Positions 54,075 through 63,500 of a stretch of 64,000 nucleotides of DNA are shown here, one piece after another. This stretch comes from Flavobacterium sp. 9R (GTDB taxonomy: Bacteria > Bacteroidota > Bacteroidia > Flavobacteriales > Flavobacteriaceae), in contig NZ_LR733413.1 of NCBI RefSeq assembly GCF_902506345.1, positions 1,183,566-1,247,565 on the forward strand, written 5' to 3'. Made by a program: the position numbers and the translations under genes. Numbering within the stretch: the stretch's first letter is position 1; each line of letters starts with the position of its first letter. The notes below the pieces were generated by a model, which was given only the letters and a program-made list of their open reading frames with translations, was not told the DNA's origin and ran no database searches.

Positions 54075-55160
54075 ATGGAACAATTTATAGTATCTGCACG
54101 TAAATATCGCCCGCAAACATTTAAGGATGTTGTAGGTCAAAAAGCGATTACCAATACGCTACTGAATGCTATAGAAAACAACCATTTGGCTTCGGCTTTG
54201 TTGTTTACGGGGCCTCGTGGTGTGGGAAAAACGACTTGTGCTAGAATTTTGGCGCGTAAAATTAACCAGCCCGGTTATGATGACCCTGAAGAAGATTTTG
54301 CGTTCAATGTATTTGAGTTGGATGCGGCTTCGAACAACTCGGTGGACGATATTCGAAATTTGATTGACCAAGTTCGAATCCCTCCGCAAACGGGACAATA
54401 CAAAGTGTACATCATCGACGAGGTGCATATGTTGTCTTCGGCGGCGTTTAATGCTTTTTTGAAAACATTAGAAGAGCCACCAAAACACGCCATTTTTATT
54501 CTCGCTACTACAGAAAAACACAAAATCATTCCAACGATTTTGTCGCGTTGTCAGATTTTTGATTTCAAACGTATTACGGTAAAAGACGCCAAAGAACACT
54601 TGGCTGATGTTGCCGAAAGTCAAGGGATTCAATTTGAAGATGATGCGTTGCACATTATTGCTCAAAAAGCAGATGGAGCAATGCGTGATGCGTTGTCTAT
54701 TTTTGACCGTGTGGTTTCTTTTTGTGGTTCGAATTTGACAAGACAGGCTGTAACCGAAAATCTAAATGTTTTAGACTACGAAACCTACATCAATATTACC
54801 GATTTGGTTTTGGAGAATAAAATTCCTGATTTGTTATTGGCTTTCAACACTATTTTATCCAAAGGTTTTGATGCGCATCATTTTGTATCGGGTCTTGCTT
54901 CTCACTTTAGAGATTTATTGGTGGCAAAAACTCCTTCTACCCTAAGTTTGTTAGAAATGGGAGAACAAGCGCAACAACTTTATGGTGTACAAGCTCAAAA
55001 ATGCAGTGCCGACTTCTTATTAAAAGGAATCGAAATTGCCAATGACTGTGATTTGAAATATAAAGTCAGTCAAAATCAGCGATTACTAGTCGAACTTTGT
55101 TTGATGCAATTGGCCTCTATCACTTTTGATGGAGAAAAAAAAAAGCTGAGTCTTTCATAA
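54075..55160 (+). CDS. dnaX: DNA polymerase III gamma/tau, in-frame short (gamma-like) product
   Basis: A 361-residue AAA+ clamp-loader subunit: Walker A FTGPRGVGKTTCARIL near residue 45, Walker B/DExH YIIDEVHMLS near 115, and sensor 1 with SRC (PTILSRCQIF) near 160. Then comes the gamma collar domain, ending at ...ITFDGEKKKLSLS. The zinc-binding cysteines of E. coli DnaX are absent, as is usual in this phylum. The ATG at 54075 gives the normal N-terminus MEQFIVSARKYRPQTF. The frame stops at 55158-55160 just after an A10 run; the tau-specific part continues in the -1 frame. Confidence 0.93.
   Translation: MEQFIVSARKYRPQTFKDVVGQKAITNTLLNAIENNHLASALLFTGPRGVGKTTCARILARKINQPGYDDPEEDFAFNVFELDAASNNSVDDIRNLIDQVRIPPQTGQYKVYIIDEVHMLSSAAFNAFLKTLEEPPKHAIFILATTEKHKIIPTILSRCQIFDFKRITVKDAKEHLADVAESQGIQFEDDALHIIAQKADGAMRDALSIFDRVVSFCGSNLTRQAVTENLNVLDYETYINITDLVLENKIPDLLLAFNTILSKGFDAHHFVSGLASHFRDLLVAKTPSTLSLLEMGEQAQQLYGVQAQKCSADFLLKGIEIANDCDLKYKVSQNQRLLVELCLMQLASITFDGEKKKLSLS
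55135..55145 (+). other. dnaX slippery site (A10-G) for -1 frameshift or transcriptional slippage
   Basis: Ten A residues (55135-55144) followed by G place the heptamer A AAA AAG in the zero frame (55139-55145), the same slippery heptamer used by E. coli dnaX. A -1 shift here enters an open frame that runs to 55810 and encodes a tau-like C-terminus. A run of ten A also permits transcriptional slippage as in Thermus dnaX. I see no strong downstream stem-loop. Confidence 0.7.
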
Positions 55161-55810
55161 TTCCGCCTACTTATTTCCGTAAGAATGACTATTCGATAAC
55201 CGAAGTAGTTAAACCTGTTATTGCCACTACACCTGAAATTCCAGTAGTTGCTCCACCAGTTACTAAAACAACTCAAAACACAGAAGCTACAGTAGAAAAG
55301 CCAGCAATTGCAGCACCTATAGCACCTGTTTTAAGTACAGACAAGCCTAAAATTTCGGCATTTTCGTTATCGAGTATTCGTGCCAAAAAAGCGCTTGAAG
55401 AAAGCAGCAAATCGATTGTAAAAGAAGTGGTTCATACCCCTACAGAAGCATTTACAGAAACCGAAATGTTGTTGCAATGGACAAAATATGCCCAAAAATT
55501 AGGTAGTAAAGGCTATAGAATTATGGAATCGTTATTGTTGATTAACGACCCAAAATTAGATGGCACAAGAATTACAATTGAATTACCTAATGAAGGTTCC
55601 AAATTGGATTTTGAAAGTCAGAAACACGGACTTTTAGGTCATCTGAAAGGGCATTTGCACAATCACGAAATCACTATTGATGTAATTGTGAACGAAAGCA
55701 TCGAAATCAAAAGAAACCTAAACGACCAAGACCGTTATAATCGATTAAAAGAAATAAATCCCGCCATCGATTTGTTGTGTTCTACTTTTGGGTTACACGT
55801 TGATGCGTAA
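55145..55810 (+). CDS. dnaX: DnaX tau-specific C-terminal region (-1 frame)
   Basis: The -1 frame after the A10 run continues without stop for about 221 codons. A Pro/Thr/Val-rich linker (PVIATTPEIPVVAPPVTK...) is followed by a folded domain (FSLSSIRAKKALEES...TETEMLLQWTKYAQKLGSKGYRIMESLLLINDP...) ending at 55810. The shifted product from 54075 would be 578 residues, a normal length for a flavobacterial tau subunit, which links polymerase and helicase to the clamp loader. It has no good start codon of its own at the junction. A sequencing indel in the homopolymer is the alternative explanation. Confidence 0.75.
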   Translation, partial: AESFIIPPTYFRKNDYSITEVVKPVIATTPEIPVVAPPVTKTTQNTEATVEKPAIAAPIAPVLSTDKPKISAFSLSSIRAKKALEESSKSIVKEVVHTPTEAFTETEMLLQWTKYAQKLGSKGYRIMESLLLINDPKLDGTRITIELPNEGSKLDFESQKHGLLGHLKGHLHNHEITIDVIVNESIEIKRNLNDQDRYNRLKEINPAIDLLCSTFGLHVDA

Positions 55811-55995
55811 AACCGTTTGTATTTCTTTCACTAACTGTTCTTTTCTTTGTTTTAACGATTTCAAAATTCACAGGAAATGAATTCATCAATCCAATAGGTG
55901 GTGCAATTGGTGTTATTTGTAGTGGTAGTGCTTTTCATTTGGCTATGATGGAATTGTTAGAAGAAGTAAAAGAAAAAGAGTGCTTCCTTTACTAA
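55803..55995 (+). pseudogene. Possible frameshifted small membrane protein after dnaX
   Basis: An ATG at 55803 overlapping the dnaX stop reads MRKT..., but the frame is lost. One base over, the sequence reads KPFVFLSLTVLFFVLTIS and on to a second hydrophobic stretch GGAIGVICSGSAFHLAMMELL and an acidic end, stopping at 55993-55995. Removing one A from the AAAA run at 55809-55812 would join MRK to this ~62-residue two-helix protein. This could be a decayed gene or a sequencing error. I do not recognise the protein. Confidence 0.35.
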
Positions 55996-56017
55996 GTATA
56001 TGCTTGTAATCATAAAA

Positions 56018-56056
56018 AAGAAGCCAGCTAATTATTTAGTTGGCTTCTTCAGTTTT
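56018..56056 (-). terminator. Intrinsic terminator of the polyphosphate operon
   Basis: AAGAAGCCAGCTAA and TTTAGTTGGCTTCTT pair over about 14 bases around a short loop (56018-56049). On the minus strand this lies just beyond the ppx stop and is followed by TTTTTTATG. Confidence 0.88.
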
Positions 56057-56958
56057 TAGATTTTTCCGTAATACATTGCTTTTACAATACCATCCGAAAG
56101 TCCAATCTTTGGCACATAAATTTGACGGGCTCCACTCCATTTCATAGCATTCAAATAAATGCGAGTTGCAGGTACAATTACGTCGGCACGGTCTGAATTC
56201 AATCCCAATTGCGAAATTCGTTGTTCGTAAGTTAAGGAACTCAAATAGGCATATTGCGAATTGATATATATATAAGACAATGGTTTATCTTGTTGTTTTC
56301 CAGACATTTTAAACAACTTATTGATATTTCCACCAGAACCAATCAAAGTAACTTCATCATAATCGGCAGTGTTGGTTCTAATCCATTTTTCGATTTCTTC
56401 CCAAACGACATCGTGTACCATTTCGTTCAGTAAACGTACAGTACCTGCTTTGAAAGAACGAGAATTAATCATCTTGCCGTGAGAAAATAATGTAAACTCG
56501 GTACTACCACCACCTACATCTACAAATAAATAGGTTTCATCTGTTTTTAATAAATGATGCAAATCGGTAGAAGCAATAATAGCCGCTTCTTTTTTACCGT
56601 CAATGATTTCTATTTTGATATCGGCTTTTTTCTTAATCAATGCCACCACTTCTTTGGCATTATAGGCTTCTCGCATAGCTGAAGTAGCGAAAGCTTTGTA
56701 ACACTCTACTTTGTGTACCTTCATCAAAAGATTAAATGCCTTCATAGCATCGCACATTCTTTCAATATTCTCTGGAGAAATTTCTCCAACTGTAAAAGCA
56801 TCTTGCCCTAAACGAATAGGAACACGCACTAAGGAACTCTTACTGAATTGTGTTTCTTTTCCTTCTTGTTCAACAATATTAGCAATCAACAAACGCATCG
56901 CATTCGATCCGATATCAATAGCAGCATATTTTTTAATTTTAATCATATGTTCACTCAT
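56056..56958 (-). CDS. Ppx/GppA-family exopolyphosphatase
   Basis: A 300-residue ASKHA-fold phosphatase with AAIDIGSNAMRLLIANI near the N-terminus, the catalytic-Glu region KAFATSAMREAYNAKEVV near residue 90 and LFVDVGGGSTEFTLF near 145. It hydrolyses terminal phosphates of polyphosphate and/or converts pppGpp. It is the last gene after sixA-like and ppk1, so a role in polyphosphate turnover is most likely. It lacks the C-terminal HD domain of E. coli Ppx, as short family members do. A second possible ATG is at 56946. Confidence 0.92.
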   Translation of the reverse strand: MSEHMIKIKKYAAIDIGSNAMRLLIANIVEQEGKETQFSKSSLVRVPIRLGQDAFTVGEISPENIERMCDAMKAFNLLMKVHKVECYKAFATSAMREAYNAKEVVALIKKKADIKIEIIDGKKEAAIIASTDLHHLLKTDETYLFVDVGGGSTEFTLFSHGKMINSRSFKAGTVRLLNEMVHDVVWEEIEKWIRTNTADYDEVTLIGSGGNINKLFKMSGKQQDKPLSYIYINSQYAYLSSLTYEQRISQLGLNSDRADVIVPATRIYLNAMKWSGARQIYVPKIGLSDGIVKAMYYGKI

Positions 56959-56985
56959 TCATTTATAACAGCACAATTCAATACA

Positions 56986-59052
56986 TTATGCTTCTTCAGT
57001 AATTACTTCAAGTTTATTTTGATAATATTTATAAGTCTCAATTTGTGCTCTAAAAAGTGGCTCACCATTTCTTTCTTTGTACTTGTTGTCTAAATTTTCA
57101 GAATGATAACGAGCTTTTACATTACCTTTCCAGCCCAAATCAAAATGATCTATCAATTCATTTTTTATATCTTGGTCATAGATAGGACAAGTTACCTCTA
57201 CCCTTGCATCTAGGTTTCTTCTCATAAAATCTGCCGATGAAATGTATACTTCAGGAATTCCTGCATTTCCAAAAATATACACTCTAGAATGTTCCAAATA
57301 ATTATCAACAATACTAATTGCTTCAATGTTTTCGCTTAAACCAGGAACCCCCGGAATCAATGAACAAATACCTCTAACTTCTAATTGGATTTTGACTCCC
57401 GCTTTGCTAGCTTGATATAACTTATCAATCATTTCAAAGTCAGACAAACTATTCATTTTTAATTTTATATAGGTTTTTCTACCTGCCAAAGCGTGCGTTA
57501 TTTCACGATCAATTAATTTCACAAACTTACTTCGGGTGTAATGTGGAGAAACAATTAAATGCTTGTAACGATGTACTCTATAATTTACATCGAAGAAATC
57601 AAAAATTTTATTGATGTCTTTTAAAATCTGCTGATGGCTTGTGAAAAGGGTTACATCTGTATAAACTTTGGCTGTTGATTCATTAAAATTACCGGTAGAA
57701 ACAAAACCGTAACGTTTAATTTTGTCTTTTTCTTGTCTTTCAATCACGCAGATTTTGCTATGTACCTTTAAACCTTTGATTCCAAAAATCAATTCTATGC
57801 CTTCCGTTTTCATTTGTTCGGCATATGAAATATTGGAAGCTTCATCAAATCGAGCTTGCAATTCGATTTGTACTGTTACTTTTTTACCATTTTTGGCAGC
57901 GTTGATTAAAGAACTTATAATCTGTGAATTCTTCGCCAGACGATACAAAGTTATTTTGATAGAAAGCACTTTTGGATCCAATGCAGCTTCTCTCAAAAAC
58001 TTTGTCAAATAAGAAAACGATTGATACGGTGCATTCAACAAATAATCTTTCTCGCTTATCTTATCCAACATACTCCCTTCTAGACTCAAGCCAGGAATTG
58101 GTAATGGAACGTTAGATTGATACAATAAATCGAAACGACCCAAGTTTGGAAAGTCCATATAATCTCTTCGGTTGTGATAACGTCCACCCGGAATGATACT
58201 ATCCGTAGAAACAATATGCATTTTATCCAAGAAGAAGTTGAGCGTATCCTCCTCTATTTCTTGGTCGTAAATAAAACGAACGGGCTCTCCAATTCGGCGG
58301 TCTTTTACACTCAAAGCAATTTTTTCAATCATACTTTTGCTCAAATCACTATCGATGTCTAACGAGGCATCTCTTGTAATTTTTATCATATGAGCTGATA
58401 TGCTTTGATAGTCGAAAATATTAAAAATGCTACTTAAATTTTGTCGGATGACATCGTCTAACAGAATAACATATTGCTTTTCATTTTTCGAAGGTAATAC
58501 AACAAATCGATTGATTGTTTTTGGAATTTCGATAACAGCATAGCGCACTTCCTCCTCCTTTTTCATAACCAATTTCACTGCCAAGTAACCAAAAGTGTCT
58601 TTTAACAAAGGAAATTCGGCTAAGTCATTCAAAATAATAGTCACCAATTCAGGACTTACTCTTTGAATGAAAAAATCTTTTAGATAGTTTTCCTGATCTT
58701 TATCTAAATCATTCTCGTTGATGATGTAGATATTTTCTTTTTGCAATTGGCTTTCAATTTCATTTAATATGTTCAAACTCTCGGCTTGATGTTCAATTAC
58801 AATTTCAGTAATTTCTTTAACCAATTGTTGAGCTGAAACACCTCCTAAATATTTCTCGCCTGAAATTCCAGAAAGACTCAATCTGCGGATGGCTGCAAAG
58901 CGAACTCTAAAAAATTCATCCAAATTGTTTGAAAAAATACCTAAAAAACGTAGCCTATCTAATAAAGGAACCGAATCATCGGCTGCTTCTTGCAAAACAC
59001 GGGCGTTAAAAGCTAACCAACTCTTTTCTCTATCAATATATTTGTGTATCAA
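56986..59052 (-). CDS. ppk1: Polyphosphate kinase 1
   Basis: A 688-residue PLD-fold kinase. The N-terminal domain begins YIDREKSWLAFNARVLQEAADDSVPLLDRLRFLGIFSNNLDEFFRVR. The two catalytic His motifs are IKGLKVHSKICVIER (autophosphorylated His) and VDNYLEHSRVYIFGNAG. It makes polyphosphate from ATP reversibly. It lies 27 bases upstream of ppx and 8 bases downstream of the SixA-like gene. Confidence 0.95.
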   Translation of the reverse strand: MIHKYIDREKSWLAFNARVLQEAADDSVPLLDRLRFLGIFSNNLDEFFRVRFAAIRRLSLSGISGEKYLGGVSAQQLVKEITEIVIEHQAESLNILNEIESQLQKENIYIINENDLDKDQENYLKDFFIQRVSPELVTIILNDLAEFPLLKDTFGYLAVKLVMKKEEEVRYAVIEIPKTINRFVVLPSKNEKQYVILLDDVIRQNLSSIFNIFDYQSISAHMIKITRDASLDIDSDLSKSMIEKIALSVKDRRIGEPVRFIYDQEIEEDTLNFFLDKMHIVSTDSIIPGGRYHNRRDYMDFPNLGRFDLLYQSNVPLPIPGLSLEGSMLDKISEKDYLLNAPYQSFSYLTKFLREAALDPKVLSIKITLYRLAKNSQIISSLINAAKNGKKVTVQIELQARFDEASNISYAEQMKTEGIELIFGIKGLKVHSKICVIERQEKDKIKRYGFVSTGNFNESTAKVYTDVTLFTSHQQILKDINKIFDFFDVNYRVHRYKHLIVSPHYTRSKFVKLIDREITHALAGRKTYIKLKMNSLSDFEMIDKLYQASKAGVKIQLEVRGICSLIPGVPGLSENIEAISIVDNYLEHSRVYIFGNAGIPEVYISSADFMRRNLDARVEVTCPIYDQDIKNELIDHFDLGWKGNVKARYHSENLDNKYKERNGEPLFRAQIETYKYYQNKLEVITEEA

Positions 59053-59060
59053 AACTTAAT

Positions 59061-59546
59061 TTATTTTAAATCTTTAGGAACTATTACTTTTAAAGTTTTA
59101 CCTTTTTCTATGGCACTCCAATCGTCTACATCAAATTGTAGCGAGACAAACCCAGATGTAGGAACATTTTCAATAAAAACGTCTCCAAATTTATTAACAA
59201 AATTTGTAATTGCCCCATTATGTCCAAAAAGAATTACACTATCAAATTCATTTTTACAAGATTTAATCACCTTAGCTAATTGGTTTTCATCAAAAGTATA
59301 CAGCTCCTCTTTGTAAATAATACTCTCGATAGGATAGGATAAATTTTGAGCAAAAATTAAAGCAGTTTGAGAAGCTCGTTCTGCCACACTTGTCCAAAAC
59401 AAATAGGTTTTAGGCAAATACTTTGAAACATAGCTAGATACGAGATGTGCCGCTTGTAGCCCATTTTTAGACAAAGGTCTATCCCTATCTTTTAAGGGGG
59501 TTTCCCAACTTGATTTTGCGTGTCGAACTAAGATTAAATTTTTCAT
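59061..59546 (-). CDS. SixA-like histidine phosphatase
   Basis: A 161-residue histidine-phosphatase-superfamily protein starting LILVRHAKSSWETPLKDRDRPLSKNG (RHG-type catalytic His) with a second catalytic His in VILFGHNGAITNFVNKF near residue 105. SixA removes phosphate from HPt histidines in E. coli; here linkage with ppk1 and ppx in one operon suggests a phosphate/polyphosphate role. It is the first gene of the operon. Confidence 0.9.
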   Translation of the reverse strand: MKNLILVRHAKSSWETPLKDRDRPLSKNGLQAAHLVSSYVSKYLPKTYLFWTSVAERASQTALIFAQNLSYPIESIIYKEELYTFDENQLAKVIKSCKNEFDSVILFGHNGAITNFVNKFGDVFIENVPTSGFVSLQFDVDDWSAIEKGKTLKVIVPKDLK

Positions 59547-59964
59547 AATGCTTCCGTTTTTTTAGTTCAAATACTTTTAGATACAGGCCTATATTTTTAC
59601 CTATAAATCTATTTTTCAGACACTTAAATTACGTTTATTTTTTTAGTCTGAATTGAACTAAATATAAATTAACAATTGTTTAGTGTTTCTCTTGATTACA
59701 AAATCAGAATTATTCTATACCCTTTTTAGAATAAAAGATGACAAAATACTGAATTCTAGATTTTTAACTCATTACAGGAATTTATACGTAGGAATTTAAA
59801 TATGTAAAATTTAACAAGCGTTAAATAAACCAAAAAATATAACAAAAAAATGCTTTTTAACGAGTTTTTAGGTTATTGATAGAAAAAAAAAAGGGAATAT
59901 TTTCTTTGTATCTAATTTTGAGGTAGTTAATAAAAATATAAATTGTTTCTTAAAATTATATGCA
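59547..59964. other. AT-rich divergent intergenic region
   Basis: A 418-base gap between the polyphosphate operon (minus) and the secreted-protein/adhesin genes (plus). It is very AT-rich with long A runs. A TAATTTTG at about 59914-59921 could be the -7 element of the plus-strand genes, but no TTG is at normal spacing. I see no gene, repeat or RNA in it. Confidence 0.4.
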
Positions 59965-60507
59965 ATGAAATTTAAAACTACTTCAAACGAAATACAGTTA
60001 TTCTATTCCATTATCACTTCTCGACTAAACTTTACTATAAGCAGGAACTTAATAATTATTGCATTACTTATAGTAAGCACTACTTTTTCATATTCTCAAA
60101 GCTCTTGCAAGGCCAAATTACAAGTTGAAAAAAGCAGAAACTCCAGAAGCATAACTTCAGAAGGAACACAATACAAATTGGAATTAACAAATGACAATTT
60201 TAATAGTGCCAATTATACTTTGAAAGCTGTAAATATCAATGCTTCTTGTTCGAATAATGATGGAAGCTCCACTTCTGGCAATGTGAATTTAACCATTTTT
60301 TTTACGGATCTAGATTCAAATCCTATAACCGAGTTAAGTTTAAATCCGGGAGAGACAAAATCTTTTTTAGCTAAAATTGGATTACCCTCTGGCACTCCCT
60401 TCAATAAATGGAATTGCACTCAAATAATTGCAACATCTAATGATTGTTCAAGCTATTCTGTATCAACTATTCTTCATACGCTAGTTAGTGATCCTAACCA
60501 AGAGTAA
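59965..60507 (+). CDS. Small secreted protein preceding the adhesin, unknown function
   Basis: A 180-residue protein with an unusually long charged N-region before the hydrophobic core (NLIIIALLIVSTTFSYSQ, cleavage likely near residue 45). The mature part is beta-rich with paired cysteines (SSCKAK, INASCSNNDG, KWNCTQII, NDCSSYS) and a segment FFTDLDSNPITELSLNPGETKSFLAKIGLPSGTPFNKW that reads like an immunoglobulin-like fold. No family was recognised. It lies 49 bases upstream of the adhesin gene in the same direction and may be a secreted partner. Confidence 0.7.
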   Translation: MKFKTTSNEIQLFYSIITSRLNFTISRNLIIIALLIVSTTFSYSQSSCKAKLQVEKSRNSRSITSEGTQYKLELTNDNFNSANYTLKAVNINASCSNNDGSSTSGNVNLTIFFTDLDSNPITELSLNPGETKSFLAKIGLPSGTPFNKWNCTQIIATSNDCSSYSVSTILHTLVSDPNQE

Positions 60508-60556
60508 AAAACTACACATCATTTCATACCAAAATAACACTATTAAATAGTTTAAG

Positions 60557-63500
60557 ATGAAAAGACAACTATACCCTAACCAATTTATAAAAGAAATTAA
60601 AAAAACAATTTTATTAATTGTTTTTCTTTTAATGGCTGGATTTGTAAACTCACAAACAATTACACCAACAAAAACGGTTACTGTAAGACCTGGAGTATGT
60701 GGTAAAATTGATGTTGAGTTAAAATTGCAAGGTTCTAATCCAGTTGCAAGGCCAAATGAAGTTGTTCTAGTAATAGATGTTTCAGGAAGTATGGATGATG
60801 GTCCAACACCAGAACCACTAGATTATGCAAAGGATGCAGCTATAAGTTTCATTAATAATGTGTTTTTACCAGCAAATAATCCCACTGGAAAAAATAAAAT
60901 CGCAATAGTAAAATATGGTAGCAGTGGTTCGTTAGTAAGAACTTTAACACTAGCTTCTGGCAAACAAACCTTAATTGATGATGTTAATGCATTAGTAGCT
61001 AACGGATCAACTAATATTGAAGATGGTATTAGAAAAGCGGATCAAGAGTTAACTGCAAAAGGTACTTTTGATTGTATTACATCAAGAAGTATTGTACTAC
61101 TAACCGATGGTGTTGCAAACCAAAATGTTGCTAATGGAAGTAATTGTACAGGAGGTCAGCAAGGGACCTGTATTCAAGCTGCTATTACAGCAGCTAACGA
61201 TGCTAAAACCACAGTTGTTTCAGGAATAACCTATAATAATCAAATTTTTGCCGTTGGTTTATTTGGTGCAATATCAGGAACAGATCAAACTAACGCGCAA
61301 TATACTTTAAATAATATTCAAACTGCTGGTGCTTTTTTTACAGAAAACGCAGCGAACCTAACTGGAATTTATAACCAAATATCTACTCAACTTTCTTGGA
61401 TCGCACAACAAATTGCTGGAACCCCATTTGCAACAGAGTCAGTTAGTAATGATTTTATAATAGGAGCTGTTACACCTTCAAAGGGAACAGCATCTGTCTC
61501 AGGTCAATCGATTTCATGGAACATCGACTTTTTGAATGTTGAGACAATCACCCTAAAATATGAACTTACACCAAAAGCAAATGTATGCGGAAGTAAAACT
61601 GTGAGTTCTTCATCTCTAAGTTATCGAAATACTAATTGTCAAAACTCAACTTTAAACATTTCAACATCCGCAACAAATATACCTTGTCCAATTATTACAT
61701 TAGCTTCCCAAACAAATGTAAGCTGTTTTGGTACTTCTACTGGAGCAATAACATTAAATAATCCTACTGGAGGGACTGCTCCATACACTTATGATTGGAA
61801 AAAAGATGGAAATTCATATGCCACTACTCAAAACCTAACTGGACTAAGTTCTGGAACATATACGGTAATAGCTACTGATAAAAACGGTTGTAGTACAGCT
61901 GTTTTATCGGTATCAATCACCCAACCAACAGCTGCTTTGGCTTTGGCAGCTTCTTCTAAAACCGATGCTTCTTGTTTTGGAGCAAGCACTGGTTCTGTAA
62001 CTGCGGGTGCTGTGACTGGTTCTGTGGGAACTGTAACCTATTCTTGGAAAAACGCTTCCAATACAGTAGTTGGTTCTACTGCTTCGGTTAATAATCTTCC
62101 AACTGGAACTTATACTGTAACTGTAACTGATTCTTGTTCTTCTCAATCTAATTCAGTAACTGTTGGACAACCAGCAGCGGCTTTAGCTTTAGCTACCTCT
62201 TCTAAAACAGATGCTTCTTGCTTTGGAGCTAGCACAGGTTCTGTAACTGCGGGTGCTGTGATTGGTGCCGTGGGAACTGTAACCTATTCTTGGAAAAACG
62301 CTTCCAATACAGTAGTTGGTTCAACTGCTTCGGTTAATAATCTTCCAGCTGGAACTTATACTGTAACTGTAACTGATTCTTGTTCTTCTCAATCTAATTC
62401 GGTAACTGTTGGACAACCAGCAGCGGCATTGGCTTTAGCTACCTCTTCTAAAACCGATGCTTCTTGCTTTGGAGCCAGCACTGGTTCTGTAACTGCAGGT
62501 GCTGTAACTGGAGCTGTGGGAACGGTAACCTATTCTTGGAAAAACGCTTCGAATACAGTAGTTGGTTCAACTGCTTCAGTAAATAATCTTCCAGCAGGAA
62601 CTTATACTGTTACGGTTAGTGATTCTTGTTCTTCTCAATCTAATTCTGTAACTGTTGGACAACCTGAAGCGGCATTGGCTTTGGGTGCTTCTTCTAAAAC
62701 AGATGCTTCTTGTTTTGGAGCAAGTACTGGTTCTGTAACTGCAGGTGCTGTAACTGGTGCCGTGGGAACGGTAACCTATTCTTGGAAAAACGCTTCTAAT
62801 ACAGTAGTTGATTCTACTGCTTCGGTAAACAATTTGCCAGCTGGAACTTATACTGTAACGGTTAGTGATTCTTGTTCTTCTCAATCTAATTCAGTAACTA
62901 TTGGACAACCTGCAGCAGCTTTAGCTTTAGCAGCTTCTTCTAAAACGGATGCTTCTTGTTTTGGAGCTAGCACAGGTTCTGTAACTGCGGGAACTGTAAC
63001 TGGCGCTGTGGGAACGGTAACCTATTCTTGGAAAAACGCTTCTAATACAGTAGTTGGTTCTACTGCTTCGGTAAACAATTTGCCAGCAGGAACTTATACC
63101 GTAACGGTTAGTGATTCTTGTTCTTCTCAATCTAATTCTGTAACCATTACACAACCTGAAGCGGCTATTGCTTGTTCCGTTGTTCAAGATACTGCCGTTA
63201 CTGCAAATGGTCTTTCTGATGGTAAAGCTACCGTTACGCCTACTGGTGGAAATGGTGGGTATACTTTCCTTTGGGATAATAATGAAACTACCGCTACTGC
63301 AACTTCATTAAATGCTGGAGTACACACGGTAACAGTAACCGATAGCAAAGGGTGTCAAACTACTTGTTCGGTAACCATCACACAACCTGATGTATTCGCC
63401 TGCAGCGTGGTGCAAGTAGCTCCTGCTAAATGTTTTGGTGATAGCAATGCGCAAGCCACAGTAACACCTACTGGTGGAAACGGAGACTACACTTTCCTTT

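Noticed and set aside
61913..63187. Several Arg/Ser-rich minus-strand frames opposite the adhesin
   Set aside because: They repeat with the same 246-bp period as the sense-strand SprB repeats and are reverse-strand images of them.
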